Shown here: positions 11,394 through 21,329 of the stretch, piece after piece | How the letters are laid out: each line of letters opens with the position of its first letter | Numbering within the stretch: position 1 is the stretch's first letter | Assembly (NCBI GenBank): GCA_932521025.1 | Contig: OW051470.1 | Span: 4,698,501 to 4,762,500, forward strand | Direction: 5' to 3' | DNA length: 64,000 nucleotides | Source: Oscheius onirici | Taxonomy: Eukaryota > Nematoda > Chromadorea > Rhabditida > Rhabditidae | Notes under the pieces: model-generated | The model's input: the letters and a program-made list of their open reading frames with translations, nothing else | The model's database searches: none | What the model was told of the DNA's origin: nothing | Made by a program: the position numbers and the translations under genes

Positions 11394-13125
11394 TTGCGCT
11401 GGAGAGCGCTAAAAGGAGCGAATGGTCTGAACACAGACTGTAAGCAGAGAAAATAGTTTTCGTTGAATAGAAATGAGCAAGAAAGGGAGGACAAAATTAG
11501 CTTTGGATGGAATTCGTCCGGCAAATGAGTTTCGTTGCTAGAGATTTCGGCGTGCAGCGGGCCCATAAAACTGACGGCTTCAATGCCGATTGTTCGCGTT
11601 AGCGATGGATTTATTTTGAGCCGAATCATAAGGGAACAGTCTTCAAATTCTCTGCTTCTGAATGCTAATCGGATGAGCCAAAGTGGATTGTGCCGCTCCT
11701 TCCTCGGGCCGAAAGAGCGAGAGGCACTCTTTCGATTTTTTTTTCAAGGAATTGATATGATACAAATTACGGAAAGTCTTTCTTTCTTTAGAACATTTCA
11801 AAAAAGGAGTGTGTCTGAAGCTTGTAACTTTTTTTTAAAAATCCAAAAATGTCGTATTTTTATAGTTCTTATTGTTTCCAATTGCCGAGTGCAGAGACTA
11901 TTTCCAGACAGGGTAAAAGGCAGTTATGAGTTGGGCGTCGGAATCTATTCATGGAAAAAACCAGTCGTGTCGCTACAGGAAAGATGGATTTCATCGGACT
12001 GGAAGAGGAATGAGAATCCCTAATTGCCAGGAAAAAATTGGAACCAGGAAATTGCATAATTTGACTGTAAATCGCCTGCCCAATTTTAGTAAGTAGAGAG
12101 AATTACTGACAACGAGAAAATGAGCGTATGAGCAACGTTGCAAAGTATACTTCCCACTTCCCGTCAAAAATGTAGAAAATACGCAACTACGTACTAATTT
12201 TCATTTGAGCGCGCCTTTTCATGTTCAGTACTATGAAGCCCCTTTCCCTAAATTTTTGCACTCCTTTTTTCTCTTCTCTTTCTCTCCTGCCTGTTGCTGT
12301 TGTACATAAATCTAAATTTTAGCCTTTCTTAAATTTGCCCAAGCTAGTCAGAACGAATCTATACTGAACAAATCTATACTTATAAAGTAACAAAAGCCCG
12401 TCGTTGTTCCAATAAAAGTTGAATATTGAACTCAAGACCATTTCAAGCATAAAAGCTGGTGAGAACCACCCAGCCTTGAAAATTCAATATTCTTTGCCGT
12501 TTAGGAATAATTCAGTTGCTTCTTTTGACGACCACTAAAAGAATGTCTGAAAACAAAGTAGAGGGCTCAAATAGATCAAAATTGGTTTGATAAGAAACTG
12601 CTGAAGATATCCTATAAATGGACATTCGTGAGAGCATGGCCGGAGCCCCCGAGACGAGAATGAGTCTCTGCCCGCCCCTCGCCCTCTCCTATTCTCGTCA
12701 CCTCCTCTGCATCTCTGCTCGTCGGCTAAAACGAACATTGGACGACTGCCAAAAGATGTCTGTGCTCTAACAGCACTTGATTCGAAAGAGAATAGTCTCG
12801 CAGATCTCATTTTGCCTTTTCTTCTTCTCTTGTGCTGCGGTTTTCTCTTCTCTCTCGTTTAATTGATCGAATATAGGTGACCGTACATCTTGGCTGTCTC
12901 TCCATAAAGTGGGTGCTAAAATCGTTCTCAACATCAGAAATTTTCGTTTTTTTTTCGCTAGGCAATGATTCTTTTTCATTATTTTATCCAAACTTTTGTG
13001 ATATTTCGTATAAAAACGAACGACAACATCATATGGACAACGTAACCAACAACTGCGCCTCTATCCATTTCACAACTCCTCCATTATTTGCTTCAAATTT
13101 TTCAAAAAAAATCAACTTGTTTTGG
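11394..13125. other. Intergenic region between divergent acy-1-like and SPT6 genes
   Basis: About 1.7 kb between the cyclase start (11393) and the SPT6 start (13126). It must hold both promoters. Open frames exist on both strands (11201-11629 minus, 11535-12023 plus) but have no splice structure or recognisable domain. Pyrimidine-rich runs occur near 12260-12300 and 12820-12860. A folded inverted repeat lies at 12421-12492 (listed separately). Nothing else is supported. Confidence 0.5.
12421..12492. repeat. Inverted repeat / possible structured RNA
   Basis: GAATATTGAA (12421-12430) pairs perfectly with TTCAATATTC (12483-12492). Inside it TTCAAG (12442-12447) pairs with CTTGAA (12475-12480), and GCTGG (12455-12459) pairs with CCAGC (12470-12474). 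The 5' side has an 11-nt interior loop. The fold spans about 72 nt in the SPT6 upstream region. It could be a small non-coding RNA or a decayed inverted-repeat element. Confidence 0.35.
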
Positions 13126-16100
13126 ATGGACTATCTCGACCACCAGGCAGAAGTATCCGAAGGAGAGGGCTCTTCGGATACGTCGATCAACGACGACGAG
13201 CCTAAACAGACGACGAAAAAGCGAAAACTGAAGGAGAAAAGGGACAAAAAGACGAAAAAGAGACGACAGGTTAATAGCAGGTATTCTTTGTTAATTTTGT
13301 TTATTTACATCAATCTCAGCGATGAAGAAGACGAAGACGACGATGAAGCTCGGGCTGCGGAAGAGATGAAAGGATTCATTGCCGACGAGGAAGAGGAGGA
13401 ACAAAATGAAGCGTCGGAAAAATCGGGGAAGTCTGATAACGAAGAGCTGATGGGGGATCTTGACGAAGACGATCTGGACTTGATCGACGAAAATATCGAC
13501 AGCGGACAAAGCCGGAAAAGGCGTGTCGTAGAAACCTTCGACTCGGATGAAGACCTTGACGATCGAACTGTCATCAAGAACGATCTTTTCGGAGATGTGC
13601 GTATTACTTTTTTTGCCGTAAACGGTACATTTTCAGGAAAATGATGAAGAGTTTCCTAGCAGTCGCCGTGACGAACAAGAGGAAGTCAGGAGTGCTTCAG
13701 AAGACGAAGGTAGTGAAGACAATTTCATCGTGAACGAGTTCGACGGCGAAAGACAGAAACGTCGACGTCCTGCTAAACAAGAACGACTCAACATGCCAAT
13801 CGGGTAATTTCCATTATCCTTTGATATAAATTTTGATTCCAGGGCTCTTGAGGAAGCTCGCGAAGTTTTCGGTGGCGATGATTTCGACTTTGAAGGTTTT
13901 TATCAAGATCGCGAGGAAGGAGAAGAAGACGACGAGGCGGAGGAACTGGAGGAAGTTGACGAGGAAGACGAAGAACGAGAAGATGAGTACGGAGAGCCTG
14001 TCCAGAGACGACGTCGTCGTAAGAAGGTCGCTAACGAGGTTTCGATCCTGGATCAAATGGAACCGTCTGAACTGGAGCGTGGTTTTATGACAACGATGGA
14101 CAAGAAAATTATGCTCGAGGACAAGCCCGAGAGGTTTGCTCTTTTTCGTTTCAGACTTTCAAATATTGTTTGCAGATTCCAACTGCGCCGTACGCCCATA
14201 ACAGAATGTGATGAAACAGTTCTTGCTATCGAGCATAAATGGATTTACGAACACGCCTTCCAGAAGAACACCATCTCCAAACAACGCGAAGAAACGGTTG
14301 AATATCTGAGAGATTACCAGGATGATATACACAAAAGGGAAAATGTTCTGGAAGCTATCAAAGAGGTTCTTCGCTGCATCCGCCTACAATTCTTTGAGGT
14401 ATCTTTTTAGTTTGTGCTTCTAAAAAAATCTTTACAGCCTCCGTTCATCAAACACTATCGCAAGGAGTTCCATCGTGGTTTCCTCACTCTCGATGAGATG
14501 TGGAAAATCTACGAATACGACGAGAAATGGTGTCATCTCCAGGAGAGAAAAAATAAGGTCATGGAATTGATGAAGAGGATGCAGACTTTCCAAATTGAAT
14601 CACAAAGCGCCAAGAAAATTGTCTCGGAGATCGACATCTACGAGTGAGTCGACTCGAATTCTCACACTCCGAATTTCAGTCTGAACAAAGTCGAGAACGA
14701 AGAAGCCCTAGCTGACAACTATTCCCAATTCCAGCTGTATCACGGCAATGACATCGGTAAAATGATGGAATGGGAAAAGATGAAAAAGGGCGAAGAAGAC
14801 GACGGATTGAGCACAAAGTATAAAGTCGGCTCAAAAACGGATCATTATCAGGTTCTTTTGTGGCCTTTATATACACAAACATGTTTAGTTTTTCAACGAC
14901 AACGGTATTGGCGAGATGGCAAGACGTTTCGGTCTGACTGCACGCCAATTCGCAGACAACATGGACTGGAAGAAGCATGAAGTCGAACAAGATCCGATGT
15001 CGGTTGATGAAGCGGCAGAAGAGTACATTTCTTCCATCTTCCCGACAGTCGACTCTGTCATAACGGCTGCATCTTACATGGTTGCGAAAGAGATCAGTCG
15101 TCAGCCATCAGTATGAGACTACATTTTTTTGTAACTATACACTTTAGGTTCGCGAGAAAGTCCGTCGTGCCTTCCGTCGTCGAGCAACTCTGTCTGTCCG
15201 TCCCACAAAAGCTGGTCGTGCCCAATTAGACGAATCTCATCCAGTTTACAGTAAACGGTACGTTCGACTGGAAACCTATATTCTTTTTAGATATCTCAAA
15301 GAAAAGCCGATAGAAAAACTCGAAAACGACGAGTTTCTTTACTACTGGAAGCTGAAAAAGGGCGGTCTTCTCAATGTAACCATCAGTTGTGACAGTATTC
15401 GTGAAATCAAAAACAATGAGACTCTAGCCGACGAGGTCCTATTAGAAGCTCCTTTCAAAAAAGTGAGCATATTTTTAACTCTTCATACGAATTATTTTAT
15501 AGGACGATTACACGGAACAGGGAGAACGTTGGAACAAGATCCGCGACGACGCCGTTAAAATGGCAATCAACACGATGCTCATTCCTTATCTGAAAGCTGA
15601 ACTCGAGACGAAGCTCCTTGAAGAGGCTAAAGCACACGTAGTTGAGGTTTATTTATTTGTCTCTTTTCATCTGGAACCTCCTTTTTCTCAATTATTTTTG
15701 GCCCTACCTCTTCGCGCTTCTTTTTGAGTTCTTCCAGTAGACGTTTGGTTTCTTCGACTTCTGCTCTAGCTGCAGCTGCGTGTTCTGCAGCTCGTTGCAT
15801 TTCCTCCCTCAGCTCGGCCAATTGAGCTTCTCTGTCCGGCTTTGGAATGTCTTCAGGCAGTTTTGACATAACTCTAAATATATTGTATGGAAAATTAGCG
15901 AAGACGGCGTTGGCTGACTCAAGCAAACAAAGACCGGCGGGGGAGAGGACAATCAACCGGATAGATGTTGGCCGAACGGCATTGTGTAAAGTAGACATCT
16001 GGGTCTGTTTTGGCACAACAAGCTCCCTCGTTTCACTTTAAAATAGCTTCGCTCCAAGTAGCAACAAATTGTTTTCAGCAATGCAGTGCCGAGATGCGAC

Positions 16101-18937
16101 GTCGAGTCGAGACGCAAGGATTCAAACCTCACAACCACGGTCATGCGATAGACGAAGATCACGAATTCGCCCGACATGTAATCTTTCTCGTTTTTCTTCA
16201 AAATGTATTCAATTGCAGGGCGAGATTCGCGTCATGGCCATTGCATATCCAGATAATCACCTGGAAGCCAGTTTCGGGGCAATAGTCAACGAGCACGGCC
16301 AGGTCGTGGACTACGTTCGTTTAGTACACTTCCTCAAAAGACAAGATCGTGGAGACGACTATAAAAATCTAAAGGTAAATTGTCTCGAAATTTTGTTTTA
16401 TCGCGAAATTTTCAGAACGAATCTATGGGTTTCCTCAAAAAAATGATCGAACGCAAGCGTCCTCATGTTGTCGCTCTTGTTGCTCGCGACATGGACGCCA
16501 TGCGACTGAAGAAAGATCTCGATTTTGCCGTGAACGATGTCGTCAGAGATGAAAATATTCCTCAAGAAAATACGCCGGCAGTAGTATTTGTTGAATACGA
16601 CACAGCGAAGGTTTACGCCGGTTCGAAACTTGCATTGGTTTGTTTTTGCTTATGTTTAAAGTATTTTCTTTAAGACCGAATTTTCCGACTATCCCATAAC
16701 TCTCCGAGCGGCCATTTCTGCGGCGAGAAGTCTCGTCGATCCGCTCATTGAAATGACGGCTTTATTCAACCAAGATGAAGATATGATGTGCTTGGCTATG
16801 CATCCACTTCAAGGCGATCTAGACAAAAAAGTGCTGCAAGAGGCCATCGTGAGACAAATGGTCAATTCCGTCTGTGGAGTAGGTTGTGATATCAACAGGT
16901 TAGTCTTTTTTGCTACCGCGACATTAATTCCCGTAAAGCATTGGTCACTAATAGATGAATACTTCAGATGCATCGAAAACAGCCACGACACCAATATGAT
17001 TCAGTTCATCGCCGGTCTCGGTCCAAGAAAAGCCTTCAATTTGATTCGAGAAATTCGCCAGACGACCCAGATTCTACTCAGTCGAACACATCTCGTCACT
17101 GATTTCAAAATGGGCCCAAAAGTTTTTATGAATTGTGCCGGTTTCATCAAAATTGATCTAAGCAGAGTATGTTTCAACGTCTTTTCTCGAAAATGGTCAT
17201 TTTAGGTATCGGATCGATCGGAAGAATATGTCGAGGTTTTGGACTCGTCCAGAATCCATCCTGAGACCTACGAATGGGCTAGAAAGATGGCCGTCGATGC
17301 GTTGGAAGTTGACGATAATGCCGATCCTCAGGCAGCGATTGAAGAGTTAATGAATGCACCGGAGAGACTGAAGGATCTCGATCTGGACGCTTTCGCCGAC
17401 GAGTTGGATAGACAGGGATTCGGAGAGAAGAGAGCTACTCTTTACGATATTAACAACGAACTTCAAGCAAAATACAGCGATCACAGAATTCCATACGAAC
17501 CGATAACCTTGAATGTATGTTTTTTTTTCCATTTAAGTCCATCTCATTAATTTGTCAGCTACTTTGCGATTCTCTGACCAAAGAGATGAAGGAAATGTTG
17601 AAACCAGGAAAACTCGTCCAGGGAGTGGTCATGGCTGTCCAACATCGTCGTCTGAAAGACGCTGACCGTGAGGCGACAGATCGTGTGCCTACACGTGAAG
17701 ATACTCCTAATGGGCAAGTCTGGATCTGTAACTTTTGTTACGAGAAGAAATCGAATCCTCAGGAAGTCTACGATCATATCGCCGAGCCTGTTAGTTTTGT
17801 TTAGACTCTTTTTGACTCTTGTTCCTTCAGGACTCTCGAAAAGGCGGTTGTGCTGGTGCTCCTGTCGGTGTCAGAATCCGTCTCGACAATGGATTCATCG
17901 GATTCGTCCCCAATAAAAATCTCAGTGATGATCCAAAATCCTTCAAACATCCTCTCGAACGCGTCCAAATTGGCAGAATGATCTGGTGTCGCGTATTGTC
18001 GGTGGAATTTGAGAAACTGAGCTGCTTGCTCACATGCAAATCGTCAGATCTGAGAAATGAAGATCCCTCCGAAAGGGACGAGTAAGTTATTTTTCTCGAA
18101 ATTTGTTACTCCTAATAAATTTTCAGATGTTGGGATATTGACGCCGAGGAAGAAGACAAAGCCAACGATGCTTTGGAAAAACGAAAGAAGGCAGATTCGG
18201 TCGGCGTCGTTAAACGCGTTATTCAGCATTCGGCCTTCCAGAACATATCTTTTCACGACGCTCAGCGGCAACTTTCTAAGGCCGAGCAGGTATTTTGCAC
18301 ACCTTTTGCCCCTAAGTTATATCTTTCCAGGGTGAATGCATTATTCGGCCCTCTTCAAAATCGGCTGATCGATTGACTGCTACATGGAAAGTTACCGACA
18401 GCGTTTATGCCAATGTGGAAATCCAAGAAGAGGACAAAGAACAACTGTTTACTCTCGGAAAAAGACTAATCATCGATGGAGAAGAATTCGAAGATTTGAA
18501 TGAAATTATCGCCCGTCACATACAGCCAATGGCAGCCCATGCGAGGGACATTATCTTCAATAAGTACTATCTGGACGGAGTTATGGCCGAAGATGTTATT
18601 GAAGTGGAAAAACGTCTTCGAGAGGAGCGGAAAAAGAATCCGGGTCGTACTCCCTACTGTCTGACACCGGCAAACAAGTATCCGGCCAAATTCATGCTTT
18701 CTTTCGCTCATCCGAAATTCGCCAAGATACTTCACGAATACATGACAGGTTTGTGTTGTAATTTGCTTGTAATTTGTCTGAATTTCAGTTACACCAGAAG
18801 GCATTCGTTTCCGACAAAGAATTCATGCCTCTTTCGACAATCTCATCATTTGGTTCAAGGCCAACTGGAACGACATTCCTACTTTGGGTAAGATTCACAT
18901 TGTATCGCAAACTTGAGAGGTTTCAGGCTACCGTTAG
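13126..18937 (+). CDS. emb-5: Transcription elongation factor SPT6 (emb-5-like)
   Basis: Histone chaperone that travels with RNA polymerase II. The start [18 protein letters not shown] is followed by a long acidic N terminus (runs such as [19 protein letters not shown]). The core matches animal SPT6 throughout: helix-turn-helix and death-like region ([23 protein letters not shown]); YqgF-like domain ([14 protein letters not shown]); HhH with [20 protein letters not shown] and [20 protein letters not shown]1 RNA-binding domain ([18 protein letters not shown]); and the C-terminal SH2 region ([32 protein letters not shown]). It ends shortly after [12 protein letters not shown] with PTLGYR-stop, so the second SH2 is short and there is no long C-terminal tail. 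About 19 introns are mostly 35-50 nt; intron 15638-16078 is 441 nt and holds an antisense gene. Confidence 0.95.
15627..15869 (-). CDS. Small coiled-coil protein nested in an SPT6 intron
   Basis: About 80 residues from ATG 15869-15867: [20 protein letters not shown], a highly charged helix ([20 protein letters not shown] and [15 protein letters not shown]), then [19 protein letters not shown]-stop. I chose this ATG because it follows a TTTAG acceptor-like site by four bases; the frame is open upstream to an ATG at 16016, giving 129 residues. The heptad-like alanine/glutamate/leucine pattern predicts one long coiled coil. The last 11 bp of the coding region overlap the SPT6 exon ending at 15637 on the other strand. 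No family is recognised. Confidence 0.5.
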   Translation of the reverse strand: MSKLPEDIPKPDREAQLAELREEMQRAAEHAAAARAEVEETKRLLEELKKKREEVGPKIIEKKEVPDEKRQINKPQLRVL

Positions 18938-19099
18938 AAGCTCCTTCCTCGCTGTCATAGTACTTCTATTTTGTAGTATTTTACGTGTTTCAACGGGCCC
19001 TGTCTCTATCTTCCATCTCGTCGTATTGTTTCTATTCCCAGTGTCGAGAAGAATTCATAATGAATCTCAGAGAAGTCAATCTTCTCTTACTGCAAAATA

Positions 19100-21329
19100 T
19101 CATTCTTCTGTTCTTTTGTGGAGTTCTTCCAGACGAAGCGAACCTTCTTCCATCGTATATTTCAACGAAGTCCGTCGATCGCTCAGGTTTCGAGACGAAC
19201 ACGTCTTCCGTGGCGCAAGACCGATGATGGATGCAGAGCGACCAATGAAGCCAAGAGGCTGTTTGTCGGAAACGTCCTCTCTGAAATTTTTTCTATGCTC
19301 ACATTTGTTTAGTACCTGAAACTTTTAGACTAGAGAAACTTACGGATTTACTGGTACGATTCTCTCCCTGATAGAGGCCAAATTGGCCGAGCTGCCCAGA
19401 GGAACCATTCGGACTTGACTGACCGAAGTTGGCAGTCTAATGTCTCATTCTTTCGGGATACAATTGAATCTTACTTGATGTGAGCAAGAGATCCCTCTCG
19501 GGTTCGATATTTTCTCAGTTGAGCCGTTTCCTCCGTGTAAAGAGGAACCCATTGGTCGTCCCAGAAGGCGTCTTTCTTCAGTTCCGGCGTCTTCCCGTAA
19601 CCATCGTCCACAATTTTCAGTCCCATCTGAACTCTTTCTTCTTCGTCTTCGAAAGTCAGCTCACCGCAATGTTTCGGTCGATGAGGATGTTGGTCTCAAA
19701 GTCACTGAAAACTATGTTGTACTGGTCTGAAACTCACTCGTCGTCCTCTCCCCACGGATTCAAAATAGTCTCGGAAACTTTCAGCCATCCCATGTAGAAA
19801 ACAAACTGGATACTTGTCATGAAGGGAAAGATGAGGTCAATCTAAAGATATTTAGCCCCAAAAAAGACGAACATTATCATTGGAGAACTCGCCGACGAAT
19901 TGACGGGCGACGACACAAACCAAAAAATACATGTGGACAGCGAGACAGACGATGGTCGGATAGATCGAAAAGATTCTTTTTTATGAAGAAAAAAGATGGA
20001 ACTTACTTGTGGTAAAGGACACCTGCAACGAACGACGTTGCTAAGCAGCGTCCAAAAGACTCTTTTGGACGCTATTTGGCAACGTCGTTCTTTACTCACC
20101 AATCGTAATTACAGAGCCATGCAAGACCAGTTCGGAATATTTTCACCTCCTGAAAGTTGAAATTTTTTCGGAACAACAGACTCAGAGATGTCTGCCACTC
20201 CGATTGGTCCAGCCAAGTTAACTTGATGGCGCAGTGGCACGAGGCGCACAGCAGCAAGCGAAAAAGGAAGGGTTCAATTCCCCCGCCAATGAGGAGTTCT
20301 CATGCACCACGCCGAAGCATAGTGTGGAAAATATTGAGATAGAGAAAGACTGAGGCTTTTGCCTCTTTTTTGTTTCAAAAAAGTTACTTCGGATAAAATG
20401 GTAACGTAATAATCTCCTTCGATGAGTCCTTCCTTTCGAGCACTAAAACAGTTTGAATCAGGCTGAAAAAAAACTTACTTGTATATGAGTGACCAAGCCC
20501 AGTTGAAGGGCAAAAAGTACTTGTTGTAATTGTACTGAATTCCATCAAAGTTTTCCTTTTCGTGAGGCATCATGAAGCCTGAAAAGATCTGATTCAGTAG
20601 AATTGGGAGACTTGCCTGCTGCGACAAGACAATCAAGAGTGGGAAAACGTTTTCTACATCTCATCGACAGATCGCGGAAAACGAGTACCTGTTTGGGAAT
20701 GAATAAAGATCTTTGGCCTTGAACTACCTGAGTCAGTTGACTGTATCTGACTATATTCCTTCTGTACTGTCTAGCTCTTTCCGAATCGCCTCTCACGTAA
20801 AGAGCGGTCATCAGGGCGACACTAAATAGTTTTACTGTTCTAAGGACAATTTGTTGTACTTGTCCATCCAGCCGATAATGTTGTAGAGATACCAGAAACG
20901 GAAGAGAACGCCGGCCACAAAGAATCCTGAATTTGGGAATTTGATTTAGCAAAGGAATGGGAAACCTAACATCAGATCCAGTGGAATGTACTTCAGTCGA
21001 GAGTCTGTGTATCTAAATGGCTGTTAACTTTCTCGGGCGATACTTACTCAACTATGGTCGCAAAAACTCTGAAAAGTTCGTGTGGAAATATTTATTTTTA
21101 AACGATTTACCCTTGTTGTTCTATCGTTAGGAGAAATCGAAACATTCCCGAAACGGAAAAATACAGAACGAGGAAGACAATGTACTGAACCCAAATGGCC
21201 TTCCAGACCGAGCCCTTCCATCTGAAGAGAACAAATGAAAAGTTTTTAAGAAATGTACGACCTGAAAATGAGCTGGATAAACGTCCATGGATGTGAAGTG
21301 GAAACGGCTAAATTGTATGCAACAGTCAT
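19100..21329 (-). CDS. Bestrophin-family calcium-activated chloride channel
   Basis: Pentameric anion channel of the plasma membrane. The exons read [40 protein letters not shown], then [75 protein letters not shown], the aromatic stretch [20 protein letters not shown] and the Ca2+-clasp region [18 protein letters not shown], followed by [14 protein letters not shown]. This matches bestrophins step by step. The polar tail of about 110 residues ends [12 protein letters not shown]-stop. One intron near 20600 uses a GC-AG donor (GCAAGT). The intron after NYDW (20099-20023) is almost entirely a hairpin, and the next junction (a 15-16-nt micro-exon, 27-30-nt intron) does not resolve cleanly in frame. 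A 240-nt intron (about 20393-20154) carries a tRNA-like element. It converges on SPT6 with about 160 bp between stops. Confidence 0.9.
20031..20089 (-). repeat. Near-perfect intronic hairpin (mirtron-like)
   Basis: AACGACGTTGC (20031-20041) pairs with GCAACGTCGTT (20079-20089), and AGCGTCCAAAAGA (20047-20059) with TCTTTTGGACGCT (20061-20073). That is 24 base pairs interrupted only by a symmetrical 5-nt mismatch. It fills the bestrophin intron whose donor is at 20099-20098 and whose acceptor (TTGCAG) ends at 20023, 77 nt in all. Either a hairpin intron that could be processed like a pre-miRNA (a mirtron) or a tiny palindromic transposon relic. Confidence 0.5.
20227..20371 (+). ncRNA. tRNA-like Pol III transcription unit candidate
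   Basis: TGGCGCAGTGG (20227-20237) fits the tRNA A box, and GGTTCAATTCC (20271-20281) fits the B box. The two starts are 44 nt apart, exactly as in a standard tRNA. The flanking acceptor and anticodon stems do not pair, so it is not an intact tRNA. Downstream, GAGGC-TTTT-GCCTC (20352-20365) is followed by TTTTTT (20366-20371), a Pol III style stop. It lies antisense inside a bestrophin intron. It may be a SINE head, a tRNA pseudogene or a small Pol III RNA. Confidence 0.35.

Noticed and set aside
11201-12023. Open frames of 142 (minus) and 162 (plus) codons upstream of the cyclase
   Set aside because: No recognisable domain, no introns in a gene-dense intron-rich genome, unconvincing composition.
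20220-20291. Intact tRNA gene
   Set aside because: A and B boxes fit but acceptor, D and anticodon stems do not pair and the anticodon loop lacks U33; kept only as a tRNA-like element.
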